A stretch of 64,000 nt of DNA from Pseudomonas sp. MTM4 (GCF_019355055.1 NZ_CP048411.1:2259501-2323500); one strand, 5' to 3'; counted from the stretch's first letter, positions 20,473-29,219 are shown. Translations and numbers: made by a program. The notes: generated by a model from the sequence alone, not told the origin.

Positions 20473-21333
20473 ATGCGTTGGAAGAAAGCACGACGCAGTG
20501 ACAACGTGGTGGATGCTCGTGGCCGACGTGGCGGCATCGGGGGCGGCCGTCTGAGTCTGGCGGGCGTGGCGGTGGTGGTCGTGATCGGACTGTTGTCCGG
20601 CCAGGATCCACTGCAGATTCTTGGCCAGCTGGCCAACCAGGCAGGCCCGGCTCCCACTCAGCAGAGCGACACACCGGCGCGCGGCGACGATCCGCAGGTG
20701 GCCTTCGTCCAGGCGATCCTGGGAGATACCGAAGACACCTGGCGCGCTTTGTTTCAGCAAGCCGGCGAGCAGTACCGCGACCCAACGCTGGTGCTCTTTC
20801 GCGGCGGCGTCAATTCAGCATGTGGTTTCGCCAGTTCGGCGGTCGGACCCTTCTATTGCCCTGGCGACCGCCAGGTGTACCTCGATCTGCAATTCTTCGA
20901 CGAGATGGCCTCCCGGTTCTCCGCGGCAGGGGATTTCGCTCAGGCATACGTCATCGCTCACGAAGTGGGTCATCACGTGCAGACGTTGCTAGGCGTGTCT
21001 CAGCAGATGCAGGCCGCACGCCAGCGTGGTGCCCACATGGAAGGCGACAACGGTTTGCTGGTTCGCCAGGAGCTGCAGGCCGATTGCTTCGCGGGTGTCT
21101 GGGCATACCATGCGCAGCAGCGCCATGACTGGCTCGAAGAAGGCGATCTGGAAGAAGCCCTGAATGCGGCCAATGCCATCGGCGACGACAACCTGCAGAA
21201 GCAGAGCCAGGGACGCGTCGTGCCGGATGCCTTCACCCATGGCACCTCGGCGCAGAGGGTGAAGTGGTTCCGTACCGGCTTCGACAGTGGCGAGCCGGGC
21301 CGCTGCGACACCTTTCAGGCAAGTCGTCTCTGA
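20473..21333 (+). CDS. Neutral zinc metallopeptidase, YpfJ family
   Basis: 286-aa protein with a basic N-terminus and one membrane-spanning helix at about residues 28-42 (LAGVAVVVVIGLL), so the body is probably periplasmic. The catalytic zinc motif HEVGHH is at about residue 165. The downstream ELQADCFAGVWA supplies a third ligand or structural Glu of the gluzincin-like fold. Conserved NSACGFASSAVGPFYCPGDRQVYLD fits the YpfJ family (split here: NSACGFASSA, then GPFYCPGD). No substrate is known. It sits just upstream of a probable zinc-regulated operon, but a small minus-strand gene separates them. Confidence 0.9.
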   Translation: MRWKKARRSDNVVDARGRRGGIGGGRLSLAGVAVVVVIGLLSGQDPLQILGQLANQAGPAPTQQSDTPARGDDPQVAFVQAILGDTEDTWRALFQQAGEQYRDPTLVLFRGGVNSACGFASSAVGPFYCPGDRQVYLDLQFFDEMASRFSAAGDFAQAYVIAHEVGHHVQTLLGVSQQMQAARQRGAHMEGDNGLLVRQELQADCFAGVWAYHAQQRHDWLEEGDLEEALNAANAIGDDNLQKQSQGRVVPDAFTHGTSAQRVKWFRTGFDSGEPGRCDTFQASRL

Positions 21334-21337
21334 GCGA

Positions 21338-21685
21338 TCAATCCCCCTCGCCCACCCAACTGTAGATCGGCGCGTCGGCGCTGCTCTGCACCTTGACCTG
21401 CGCATTGTGGCGCAGGCGCACCAACAGGCGCTTCGCCACCTGCGCGCTGCCGCTCAGGGCTTCCAGCTCGGCCAACAGCTGCGGCCCCTCCATTCGCCCC
21501 ACATCGCGTAACAATTGCTGAGCGCCGAGCCAGTGCGGGTCGATGCCCTCTTCGGTTGATGCCTGCATACTCTGCACGTTGGCGCTCGCCGGCATCTGCC
21601 GCGCCAGCTGTGCCCAATCCTGTTCATCCAGTTCCACACTCAGATCCACCGGCAACTCACCGATATGCCCACGTATTCGAATCAT
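21338..21685 (-). CDS. Conserved hypothetical protein, 115 aa
   Basis: Small acidic soluble protein (MIRIRGHIGELPVDLSVELD...YSWVGEGD) without signal peptide or membrane helix. It resembles small uncharacterised Pseudomonas proteins and I recognise no domain. It is convergent with the YpfJ-family gene (4 nt between stops) and divergent from the zinc-operon candidate, so its promoter shares the 107-bp gap containing the Zur-box candidate. Coding is supported by codon bias and the tight fit between neighbours. Confidence 0.7.
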   Translation of the reverse strand: MIRIRGHIGELPVDLSVELDEQDWAQLARQMPASANVQSMQASTEEGIDPHWLGAQQLLRDVGRMEGPQLLAELEALSGSAQVAKRLLVRLRHNAQVKVQSSADAPIYSWVGEGD

Positions 21686-21756
21686 CTCTCATCTCCCGAA
21701 AAGCCACGGCATGGTCACATGACTATCAATGGGCTGGCCAGTCTCGATACGCCTTT

Positions 21757-21769
21757 GTTATAACGTAAC
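21757..21769 (+). promoter_or_regulatory. Candidate Zur box
   Basis: GTTATAACGTAAC matches the gammaproteobacterial/pseudomonad Zur core GTTATAnnATAAC at all but one fixed position. It lies 24 nt upstream of the ATG at 21793 and overlaps a TATAAC -10-like hexamer, the right place for repression. The consensus is from memory of published Zur sites. Confidence 0.65.
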
Positions 21770-21792
21770 CACTTTAAAGCCGGGAGCTCGCC

Positions 21793-22362
21793 ATGTATCA
21801 CCTTTCGCTCGCACTACCCTTCATCCTTTTATCCACCCTCGCCCAGGCACACCCGGCACCCGATCATCAGCAGGACAACCTGGGCGCCCATGTACATGGC
21901 GCGGCGGAGCTGGATATCGCATTGGAACGCGCTGAGCTGGACATCGAACTGCGCAGCCCGGCGATGAATCTGGTCGGCTTCGAGCATGCGCCGGGCAGCA
22001 CGGCGGACGAGCACAAGGTTGCCGACGCGCGCAAGCAGCTCGAACAGCCAGCCGCACTGTTTGGTTTACCTGCATCCGCCGGCTGCGAGTTGAAAACGGT
22101 CGAGCTGGAAAGCCCGCTGTTCCACCCAAACGCCGAAACGGCTGAGCACGCGCATGAACATCACGACCATGACAGCCAGCACAGCGACATTCATGCTCGC
22201 TACCGCTATAACTGCATGAATCCCGAGGCGCTGCAGGGAATCAATCTGCAGAAGCTGTTTGAAGCCTTTCCGGCTACCGAGCAGATCCAGACACAACTGA
22301 TCGGTCCAAACGGCCAGCGCGGCGCGCAGCTGACTACCGAACATCCACAGCTGGACTTCTGA
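21793..22362 (+). CDS. DUF2796 (ZrgA-like) His-rich periplasmic zinc protein
   Basis: 189-aa exported protein. The signal peptide is MYHLSLALPFILLSTLAQA. The mature part starts with a His-rich stretch and GAHVHGAAELDIALE, the DUF2796 signature. A central histidine-rich loop (HAHEHHDHDSQHSDIHARY) would bind zinc. It is the first gene of a four-gene unit with an ABC ATPase, an FtsX-type permease and a DUF3299 protein, an arrangement I recall as PA4063-PA4066 of P. aeruginosa, induced on zinc starvation. The Zur-box candidate upstream supports zinc-dependent control. The role (zinc capture or delivery) is inferred. Confidence 0.85.
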   Translation: MYHLSLALPFILLSTLAQAHPAPDHQQDNLGAHVHGAAELDIALERAELDIELRSPAMNLVGFEHAPGSTADEHKVADARKQLEQPAALFGLPASAGCELKTVELESPLFHPNAETAEHAHEHHDHDSQHSDIHARYRYNCMNPEALQGINLQKLFEAFPATEQIQTQLIGPNGQRGAQLTTEHPQLDF

Positions 22363-22436
22363 CCCGACGCGGCCTGCCGCAACCCGATCATGAGTCAGTA
22401 AACTCCCGAATCGCCCGTAACGATCCAGAACATTCA

Positions 22437-23144
22437 ATGACCGCTCCACTGCTCGAACTCAACGAACTCGGCTTCGCCTGGCCTGGCCAGACGGAGCTGC
22501 TCGACATTCCCCACTTCGAACTGGAGCGAAGCCAGAGTTTGTTTCTCAAAGGACCGTCCGGCAGCGGCAAAACCACACTGCTCGGCCTGATCGGCGGCGT
22601 GCAGAAAGCCCAGCGCGGAACGGTTCGCCTGCTCGGTTCGGATCTCGCCACGCTATCTTCCGGTGCACGGGATCGCTATCGGGTCGATCACACCGGCTAT
22701 ATCTTTCAGCAATTCAATCTGCTGCCATTTCTTTCTGTCGCTGAGAACGTCAGCCTGCCTTGCCGCTTTTCGACCCTCCGAGCCGAGCGTGCCCGTCAGC
22801 GTCACGGTAGCGTTGCGCAGGCGACCGCCAGCCTGTTAGCGCATCTTGGGCTATCCGAAGCGCTGTTCGAACGACGCGCCGAAGCGCTGTCCATCGGACA
22901 GCAGCAACGTGTCGCCGCGGCGCGGGCATTGATCGGCCAACCGGAGCTGGTCATTGCCGACGAACCCACTTCGGCGTTGGATGCGGACAGCCGCGAAGCC
23001 TTTCTCCAGCTGTTGTTCGCCGAATGCCGCGAAGCCGGTTCGAGCCTGTTGTTCGTCAGCCACGACCAGAGCCTGGCGCCGCTTTTCGACCGCAGCCTGT
23101 CGCTGAGCGACCTCAACCGCGCCAGCCGCGCCGCGGAGGTTTGA
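22437..23144 (+). CDS. ABC transporter ATP-binding protein (LolD/MacB type), zinc-linked operon
   Basis: 235-aa ATPase with Walker A LKGPSGSGKTTLLGLIGG, the MacB/LolD-type Q-loop YIFQQFNLLPFLSVAENV, a signature degenerated to LSIGQQQRVAAARAL (LSIGQ instead of LSGGQ), Walker B ELVIADEPTSALD and a switch-His VSHDQS. It pairs with the FtsX-type permease 2 nt downstream. MacB-like transporters of this sort usually act mechanically on periplasmic or outer-membrane partners rather than importing ions, so a direct zinc importer is not implied. It begins 74 nt after the DUF2796 gene. Confidence 0.9.
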   Translation: MTAPLLELNELGFAWPGQTELLDIPHFELERSQSLFLKGPSGSGKTTLLGLIGGVQKAQRGTVRLLGSDLATLSSGARDRYRVDHTGYIFQQFNLLPFLSVAENVSLPCRFSTLRAERARQRHGSVAQATASLLAHLGLSEALFERRAEALSIGQQQRVAAARALIGQPELVIADEPTSALDADSREAFLQLLFAECREAGSSLLFVSHDQSLAPLFDRSLSLSDLNRASRAAEV

Positions 23145-23146
23145 TC

Positions 23147-24412
23147 GTGTACCTGTTGCGTCTGGCCCTGGCGAGCCTGATCAATCGCCGCTTCACCGCC
23201 CTGCTCACGGTATTCGCCATCGCCCTGTCGGTGTGCCTGTTGCTCGCTGTCGAGCGCGTGCGCACCGAAGCCCGCGCCAGCTTTGCCAGCACCATCAGCG
23301 GCACCGACCTGATCGTCGGCGCCCGCTCCGGCTCGGTGAATCTGTTGCTGTACTCGGTGTTTCGTATCGGCAACGCGACCAACAACATTCGCTGGGACAG
23401 CTTCGAGCATTTCGCCGAGCATCCGCGGGTGGACTGGGCGGTTCCCATCTCGCTGGGTGACTCCCACCGTGGCTATCGTGTGCTAGGCACCAGCGCTGAC
23501 TATTTCGAACATTACCGCTACGGCCGCAAGCAAGCCCTGCAACTTGCCGAAGGCCGGCCCTTTGCCGACGACCCCTTCGAAGTGGTCCTTGGCGCCGAGG
23601 TCGCTCGGGCATTGAACTACACGCTGGACGAACAGCTGGTGCTGGCACACGGAGTCGCGACGGTCAGCCTGATCAAGCACGACGACAAACCGTTCCGTGT
23701 GGTGGGCATCCTGCAACGCACCGGGACACCGGTCGATCGCACCTTGCACATCAACCTCGCTGGGATGGAAGCGCTGCATATCGACTGGCAGAACGGCATG
23801 CCGGCGCGGGGCGCTGCGCGTATCGATGCCGAACAGGCGCGCCAGCTCGCGTTGCAACCGCAACAGATCACCGCATTTCTGCTCGGCCTGAACAGCAGGA
23901 TCGCGACCTTCACCCTGCAGCGCGAGATCAACCAGTATCGCGGCGAACCGCTGCTGGCGATCCTGCCCGGCGTCGCCCTGCAGGAACTCTGGAGCCTGAT
24001 GGGCACGGCGGAAAAGGCATTGTTCGTGGTTTCGCTGTTTGTCGTGCTGACCGGACTCATCGGAATGCTGACGGCGATCTTGACCAGCCTCAACGAGCGA
24101 CGCCGGGAGATGGCGATCCTGCGTTCGGTGGGCGCTCGGCCCTGGCATATCGGCGGCCTGCTGGTGGCCGAGGCTTTCAGCCTGGCGCTGGCCGGTGTGC
24201 TGCTCGGGCTGTTGTTGCTATATGTAGCCATCGCCGTGGCCCAGACGCCGCTGCAGGCCGAGTACGGCCTTTACCTGCCGCTGGCTTGGCCCAGCGCTTA
24301 TGAATGGTCGCTGCTTGCCGCGATACTGCTGGCCGGGCTGCTGATGGGCAGCGTGCCCGCCTGGCGTGCTTATCGGCAGTCGCTGGCCGATGGCCTGTCG
24401 ATACGACTATGA
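23147..24412 (+). CDS. FtsX-type ABC transporter permease, zinc-linked operon
   Basis: 421-aa integral membrane protein of the MacB/FtsX family. One N-terminal helix (FTALLTVFAIALSVCLLLAV) is followed by a large periplasmic domain (about 45-290). Three C-terminal helices follow, the first around LFVVSLFVVLTGLIGMLTAI, then the family motif NERRREMAILRSVGARPWHI. I choose the GTG at 23147, 2 nt after the ATPase stop. The longer frame starting inside the ATPase gene is unlikely. It overlaps the next gene in an ATGA junction. Confidence 0.9.
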   Translation: MYLLRLALASLINRRFTALLTVFAIALSVCLLLAVERVRTEARASFASTISGTDLIVGARSGSVNLLLYSVFRIGNATNNIRWDSFEHFAEHPRVDWAVPISLGDSHRGYRVLGTSADYFEHYRYGRKQALQLAEGRPFADDPFEVVLGAEVARALNYTLDEQLVLAHGVATVSLIKHDDKPFRVVGILQRTGTPVDRTLHINLAGMEALHIDWQNGMPARGAARIDAEQARQLALQPQQITAFLLGLNSRIATFTLQREINQYRGEPLLAILPGVALQELWSLMGTAEKALFVVSLFVVLTGLIGMLTAILTSLNERRREMAILRSVGARPWHIGGLLVAEAFSLALAGVLLGLLLLYVAIAVAQTPLQAEYGLYLPLAWPSAYEWSLLAAILLAGLLMGSVPAWRAYRQSLADGLSIRL

Positions 24413-24933
24413 GGATGACCGTGCCAAATCTGTTGCTTGCTGCCCTGCTGATCCTTGCGGCCAATCTCGCAATCGCCGATGTGCGCGAGTTGCAGTGGTC
24501 GGACCTGATTCCCGCCGACGCCCCGCCACCCCCGCCTCCCGTCGCGATGCACGATATGTCGCAACTGGCCGATGCGCTGGCTGCCGAAACCGGCCCAGCC
24601 GCCACGCAACAATCTCCCGCCGCACCAGTGGTCGAAGCACTGGACGGCATCCAGGCGAAGTTGCCGGGCTACATCGTGCCGCTGGACATGAGTGAGGACG
24701 GTCGCGTTACCGAGTTTCTGCTGGTGCCTTATTTCGGTGCGTGCATTCACGTTCCACCACCACCCTCGAACCAAATCGTGCATGCCACCAGCGAGTTGGG
24801 TGTGAAGGTCGATCAGCTCTATCAGCCCTTCTGGATCGAAGGTCCGCTTCGCGTCGAGCACGCCAGCAGCGAATTGGCCGAAGCCGGGTATCGAATGTCG
24901 GCAGAGAAGATCTATTTCTACGAGCTGGAATAA
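24409..24933 (+). CDS. DUF3299 exported protein, zinc-linked operon
   Basis: 174-aa protein starting at the ATG of the ATGA overlap with the permease gene. Its N-terminal signal peptide is around LLLAALLILAANLAIADVRE. A proline-rich linker (DAPPPPPPV) follows, then the DUF3299 core ending with FLLVPYFGACIHVPPPPSNQ, where a conserved Cys-X-His pair could bind metal. It is the last gene of the four-gene unit. Biochemical function is unknown. Co-occurrence with the MacB-like transporter suggests it is a periplasmic partner. Confidence 0.85.
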   Translation: MRMTVPNLLLAALLILAANLAIADVRELQWSDLIPADAPPPPPPVAMHDMSQLADALAAETGPAATQQSPAAPVVEALDGIQAKLPGYIVPLDMSEDGRVTEFLLVPYFGACIHVPPPPSNQIVHATSELGVKVDQLYQPFWIEGPLRVEHASSELAEAGYRMSAEKIYFYELE

Positions 24934-24994
24934 GGAGGCAGCGCTGTCCGCTTCCCGGGGACGCGGCGCGCCGGGTACGAAGCTCGAGCTTTGA

Positions 24995-25087
24995 GGGTGC
25001 GTTCCACGCACCGAGCGGATCAAAGAGCGAAATGGTCCAGAGGGGGCGTCCATATACATCAACGTCGGTGCGCGGAGCGCACCCTAC
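24995..25087. repeat. Second-type intergenic palindromic repeat pair
   Basis: Two palindromes, GGGTGCGTTCCACGCACC (24995-25012) and GGTGCGCGGAGCGCACC ending CCTAC (25067-25087). They resemble the other REP-like units in layout and in the CCTAC tail but have different arms. They occupy the gap between convergent operons (24934-25104), which holds no gene. Confidence 0.7.
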
Positions 25088-25104
25088 GATGACTCGCTTA
25101 CGTT

Positions 25105-26196
25105 TCAGTTGACGCGGGCGATCTGACGCTCGCGCTCGAAACTCAGCTCACCTTCGGCCCATTCACGCCAAGCGCGTACCTGGCGCCGCTCTGCTCCGGC
25201 CCGCTCGGCTTGCTTCAGAGCGTCGAGCCCGGCCTGCCAGCGGGCCTGCTCAAGCTCCAGCTGAGCCACATTCATCCAAAACTTGGCGCTCGCCGTCTGC
25301 GCGGCCAGCTGACGATAGATCGTCGCGGCAGCAGCCCGCTCGCGCGCCTGCCACCAGAGCATGCCCAAGCGCTCGTGACGGCTGGCATTGCTCGCCAGCA
25401 AACGCGACTCAAGCATCCCTTCAAGCAGCTTGGCACCCTGCCAGGGCTGATCCGCAGCGCTGGCCAGCAGCACCAGATTATCCAGCTCCGATTCACTGAA
25501 ACGCAGGCCCTTGGCATGCGCGGCACGCAGCGTGGCAAGCGCCTTGTCCTCATCACCCGCCATCTGCTGCAGCCCGGCCAGTTGACGCCAGATCTTGGCC
25601 TCATTCGGATGGCGCGACAGCAACTTGCGCTGCCAACGCTCCGCTGTCTCATAACGCTTCAGCTCGGCGTTGCCCGCAACCAGGAACTGCAGCCAGGTAT
25701 CCGCCGCGTTGGGGTTGGCCTGCACGTAGCGCTCGGCCAGCGGCAATGCCTTGCTGTGCTGGCCAAGGCCCTGATAGGCCTGCACTAGCATTTGCAGTAC
25801 TTCCTCGCTTGCCTCGGCCGGCGAACCCAGCAGGCTGATCACCTTGGCATAACGTCGCTCGATCAGATTGAGTTTCGCCAGATTGAGCCGTTCGTTGGGC
25901 AGCATCGCCTCGTCCAGTTTGCCGCTCGTGATCGCCTTGTCGAGCAACTCCAGCGCCTGACGGTTGTTGCCTTCGGCCCAGGCCAGATACGCCCGGCTAC
26001 GCCACAACAGCGCCTCTTCGACACTGCCGACTTTGGCCTCGGCTTGCGTAAGCGCGTTTCGCGCGGCGTTGTAATCGCCTTTTTCCTGCGCGGTCTGCGC
26101 GCGCTCAAGCGCCTTGAACACCAACGGGTCGATGGTCTGGGCCGCCTGCGTCGAGACAGCGAACAACAATGAGATCAACAGCAGCAAACGAGGCAT
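25105..26196 (-). CDS. TPR-repeat protein of the TtpC-TonB operon
   Basis: 363-aa periplasmic protein. The signal peptide is MPRLLLLISLLFAVSTQA. Helical tetratricopeptide-like repeats follow throughout (for example AQTAQEKGDYNAARNALTQA, then PLAERYVQANPNAADTWLQF). It is the last gene of a six-gene operon for TonB-dependent energy transduction and begins 1 nt after the tonB stop. In Vibrio, TPR proteins of such clusters assist TonB2-type uptake. The same scaffolding role is inferred here. Confidence 0.88.
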   Translation of the reverse strand: MPRLLLLISLLFAVSTQAAQTIDPLVFKALERAQTAQEKGDYNAARNALTQAEAKVGSVEEALLWRSRAYLAWAEGNNRQALELLDKAITSGKLDEAMLPNERLNLAKLNLIERRYAKVISLLGSPAEASEEVLQMLVQAYQGLGQHSKALPLAERYVQANPNAADTWLQFLVAGNAELKRYETAERWQRKLLSRHPNEAKIWRQLAGLQQMAGDEDKALATLRAAHAKGLRFSESELDNLVLLASAADQPWQGAKLLEGMLESRLLASNASRHERLGMLWWQARERAAAATIYRQLAAQTASAKFWMNVAQLELEQARWQAGLDALKQAERAGAERRQVRAWREWAEGELSFERERQIARVN

Positions 26197-26197
26197 G

Positions 26198-26917
26198 TCA
26201 GCGTTCTCCTTGCAGGCGGAAGTGCAGAGTTTTTACCGCTTCACGCGATACCGCCGCGCCGTTTTCGGTACGCGGCGCGAAACGCCAGCGCGCGGCGGCA
26301 CGGCGAGCTTCACGATCGAACACATTGCGTGGCGAGGCTTCCAGAACACGGATGTTCTCGACTTTGCCAGCTGGCGTGATGGTAAAGGCCAGCTTGATAT
26401 GACCTTCGATGCCACGCTGGCGAGCGCGATACGGATACTCGGGACGGACATCATTCAGCGGCATGACTTCCTGCTCTGGGCCGCCGGACTGCGCCGCCGC
26501 ATCTGCGACCGCGGCCGCCGTGGGCGCAGGAGCCGGCGTTGCGGCCGGTGCCGCCGCGGTCAGACCGCTCAGGCTCGGCGCTGGCGCGCTGGCGACGGAT
26601 AGCCCGCTGTCGATGTTCGGCAGCTGCAGGTCGAGTTTCGGCAGGTTGGCGCTTGGGCTGGCCATGCTCGGCGTGGGTGGCGTTGGCGGTTGTGGTGTCT
26701 TCGGTTGCGGCGGCTCTGGAGCCTGCTGTCGCGAACGAGTCGAGGCGCTTTCGTTGCGGCTGTCCATGCGCACGAAATTGGCGATCGCCACAGGATCGTC
26801 TGCCACCTCACTGCGCGGCGGGGTGACCATGCTCAACATCAAGGCGAACAACAGCAACGCCACCACGCAAGCAGCGACGAACGACAACGCGATCCGGCCC
26901 AGTCCGCGGACCATCAC
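26198..26917 (-). CDS. Energy transducer TonB
   Basis: 239-aa inner-membrane-anchored protein that passes proton-motive energy to outer-membrane TonB-dependent receptors. An N-terminal helix (IALSFVAACVVALLLFALML) is followed by a proline-rich periplasmic linker (PEPPQPKTPQPPTPPTPSM region). The C-terminal TonB domain has VRPEYPYRARQRGIEGHIKL and ARRAAARWRFAPR. It is shorter in the linker than E. coli TonB and fits the TonB2 class that works with TtpC. It overlaps exbD by 4 nt. Confidence 0.92.
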   Translation of the reverse strand: MMVRGLGRIALSFVAACVVALLLFALMLSMVTPPRSEVADDPVAIANFVRMDSRNESASTRSRQQAPEPPQPKTPQPPTPPTPSMASPSANLPKLDLQLPNIDSGLSVASAPAPSLSGLTAAAPAATPAPAPTAAAVADAAAQSGGPEQEVMPLNDVRPEYPYRARQRGIEGHIKLAFTITPAGKVENIRVLEASPRNVFDREARRAAARWRFAPRTENGAAVSREAVKTLHFRLQGER

Positions 26918-27324
26918 TGCACTCCCGAACTGGCAGCGAGCGCCACGTCCCGGACCCCGGCCAGACGCGCCTGATCCATGACCTGAACCACGAGCCCGGT
27001 CCGCGCATCCTGATCGGCCTGCACCACCACGGCGCCCTCGGGCTGGTCTACGCGCATGCGCTCGACGTGCGCACGCACGCTGCGTACATCCACCGCCTGC
27101 TTATCTATCCAGACCTGACCTTCAGCCGTTACCGCAATCAGGATGTTGCCCTTGTCCTGCGCGCTGGCGGTATCGGCCTGCGGGCGTTGAACCTCGACAC
27201 CGGACTCCTTGATGAAGGAGCTGGTGACGATGAAGAAGATCAGCATGATGAAGACCACGTCGAGCATCGGCGTCAGGTCGATGCCGGTGTCTTCTTCCTG
27301 CTGGTGGTGACGACGCATACGCAT
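26914..27324 (-). CDS. exbD: Biopolymer transporter ExbD
   Basis: 136-aa partner of ExbB in the proton channel that energises TonB. One N-terminal membrane helix carries the essential Asp in DLTPMLDVVFIMLIFFIVTS. A small periplasmic domain follows. It is translated between exbB (10 nt upstream) and tonB (4-nt overlap). The N-terminal MRMRRHHQQEEDTGIDL is the cytoplasmic tail. Confidence 0.93.
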   Translation of the reverse strand: MRMRRHHQQEEDTGIDLTPMLDVVFIMLIFFIVTSSFIKESGVEVQRPQADTASAQDKGNILIAVTAEGQVWIDKQAVDVRSVRAHVERMRVDQPEGAVVVQADQDARTGLVVQVMDQARLAGVRDVALAASSGVQ

Positions 27325-27334
27325 CCGTTAATCC

Positions 27335-27880
27335 TCAATCGTGACGCAGCTGGTCGGCCAGCCGGTCGAGAGCCAGTCGCGCGATTCGCTCGAGGCGCGC
27401 CAAGCTGAACAGTCCAGTGATGGCCAGCACCATGCCGGCCATTGTCGGCAGGGTCGCCTGCCAGACGCCCGCGGCCATGCCACGAGGGTTCCCGGTGCCG
27501 TTGAGCGCCAGCACGTCGAATACCGCGATCATGCCGCTGACGGTGCCAAGCAGGCCGAGCAGCGGACACATCGCCACCAGGGTCTTGCTCATCCGCAAAG
27601 GGCCGGAGAGCTGCTGCTGGGCCTGGGCCAGCCAGGTACTGCGCACCGCGCGCTGCCAGCTGCCGGGCTCATCGCCCAGCCGCGCCCAAGCCTGGCGACG
27701 TGTCTCGGCCCAGCGCGGAAAGACCCGCCGCATGAACCACAGGCGTTCGAACACCAGCGTCCAATAGAGCACGCACAATCCGGCCAGCGCCCACATCACC
27801 ACGCCACCCGCAGCCATGAAGTCGAGCAGCGCGTGTCCGCTGTCGACCAGACGCAGCCAGCTACCGTGCAGATCATTCAC
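27335..27880 (-). CDS. exbB: MotA/TolQ/ExbB proton channel family protein (ExbB)
   Basis: 181-aa, three-helix inner-membrane protein. Helix 1 is GGVVMWALAGLCVLYWTLVF. The channel region is VAMCPLLGLLGTVSGMIAVF, and the last helix is near AGMVLAITGLFSLARLERI. This short form (181 vs about 240 aa) is typical of ExbB2 proteins that need a TtpC partner. It overlaps the TtpC-like gene by 8 nt. Confidence 0.92.
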   Translation of the reverse strand: MNDLHGSWLRLVDSGHALLDFMAAGGVVMWALAGLCVLYWTLVFERLWFMRRVFPRWAETRRQAWARLGDEPGSWQRAVRSTWLAQAQQQLSGPLRMSKTLVAMCPLLGLLGTVSGMIAVFDVLALNGTGNPRGMAAGVWQATLPTMAGMVLAITGLFSLARLERIARLALDRLADQLRHD

Positions 27881-29219
27881 GGCGCGGTGTTCCCGACAGA
27901 TGCAGCGCGATCAGGCCGGCGCTTTGTTGTTCCAACAACTGAATCAGCGCCTTGCTGCGGCTGGCCAGCAAGCTATGCAGAAACAACAGCGGAATCGCCA
28001 CAACCAGCCCCAGCACCGTAGTGACCAGCGCCTGAGAAATGCCGTCGGCCATCAGCCGAGAATCACCGCCACCGCTTTGGGTGATAGCTTGGAAGGTCAC
28101 GATCATGCCGGTCACGGTACCCAGCAACCCGAGCAGCGGCGCGACGGCGGCCAGCAGTTTGAGTAGCGGCTGCCCACGCTCCAGCGGCGGCGTTTCCTGA
28201 AGAATCGCTTCGTCGAGTTTCAGTTCGAGGGTTTCCAGATCGGACAATTGCGGCTTAGGTCCGAGCACTCCAATGATGCGGCCCAGCGGGTTGTCATCGC
28301 GCGGCTTGTTCAGCTCATTCATCTGCCGACCCACAGCGCGCCCGACACCAGTCAGGTAGACCATGCGCCAGATCGCCAACAGCAGGCCGATGGCGCCGAG
28401 CACCAAGATGACCCAGCCGACTAGACCGCCCTGCTGAACCCGATCCCATAATTGCGGCTGGCGCTGCAGCTGTGCCAGCAACGAGCCGCGGGTTGGATCG
28501 ATCGGCAGGGTCGCCAGCGCGTCGCCGTTGCTCAGGTACTCATCGACCAGGCCCAACCCGGCAGGTTGCCGCGCCGGAGCCAGAAGCTCACCGGCATCAC
28601 TGTCGTAACGCAGGAAGGCATCATCAGTGAATACGGAGAAAGCACCGACCCGTAGCACCGATTCAACGCTGCGCTGACCGTCGGCGCCCACGACCGGTAG
28701 CTCAACCCGCTCGACTCGCCCACTGGCGGCAAGGTCCTCGAGCAAGGTCATCCAAAAGCCATCCAGATCCTCTGCGGACGGAAGCGCACGGCTTTCGGCC
28801 AGCGCCTTCAGCCGCGTCAGTCGATCTGGATACTGGGCATTGAGCAGGCTGTCCTGCCACTGGCCAGCGATATCACCTGCGCTCTGGCGAACCACACCGA
28901 ACAGCTCGCCTAGATGCCCAACCCGCTGTGCCAGTAGTGTTTCCTGCTCAGCCAGTTCGGCCTCCTGACGATCGAACTCGGCTTTCAAACGCTCGGCTTC
29001 GGCCTTCTGCTTTTCAAGCGCGGCGTTGGCTCGTGCCAGCAGTTGCGCTTGCTCACTGCGATTCTGGATAAACGCCTGCTCACGCGCCTGCATGGCCTCG
29101 ACTTCCGCGGCGCGCTCGCTGCGAATGCGTTGCAGCAGCTGATCTGGAGTCAGCGGTTCGGCTGCCTGAGCCAGCGCCGGCAGCAAGCCGATCAGCAAAA
29201 AAGTCAATAAACGGTTCAT
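27873..29219 (-). CDS. TtpC-like MotA/TolQ/ExbB family protein with periplasmic coiled coil
   Basis: 448-aa protein joining an exported N-terminal part to an ExbB-like C-terminal channel. The signal peptide is MNRLLTFLLIGLLPALAQA. A long coiled coil runs about residues 25-110 (NAALEKQKAEAERLKAEFD). A globular periplasmic region follows, and then MotA/ExbB helices (WVILVLGAIGLLLAIW, VAPLLGLLGTVTGMIVTFQA and LVTTVLGLVVAIPLLFLHSL). This is the TtpC architecture of TonB2 systems, in which it bridges the motor to the periplasm. It overlaps the DUF3450 gene by 4 nt. Confidence 0.9.
   Translation of the reverse strand: MNRLLTFLLIGLLPALAQAAEPLTPDQLLQRIRSERAAEVEAMQAREQAFIQNRSEQAQLLARANAALEKQKAEAERLKAEFDRQEAELAEQETLLAQRVGHLGELFGVVRQSAGDIAGQWQDSLLNAQYPDRLTRLKALAESRALPSAEDLDGFWMTLLEDLAASGRVERVELPVVGADGQRSVESVLRVGAFSVFTDDAFLRYDSDAGELLAPARQPAGLGLVDEYLSNGDALATLPIDPTRGSLLAQLQRQPQLWDRVQQGGLVGWVILVLGAIGLLLAIWRMVYLTGVGRAVGRQMNELNKPRDDNPLGRIIGVLGPKPQLSDLETLELKLDEAILQETPPLERGQPLLKLLAAVAPLLGLLGTVTGMIVTFQAITQSGGGDSRLMADGISQALVTTVLGLVVAIPLLFLHSLLASRSKALIQLLEQQSAGLIALHLSGTPRRE

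Noticed and set aside
19767..20657. N-terminal extension of the DUF4345-like gene
   Set aside because: It overlaps two plus-strand genes with good motifs (DUF411, YpfJ family) and shows no conserved sequence. The gene starts at 19766.
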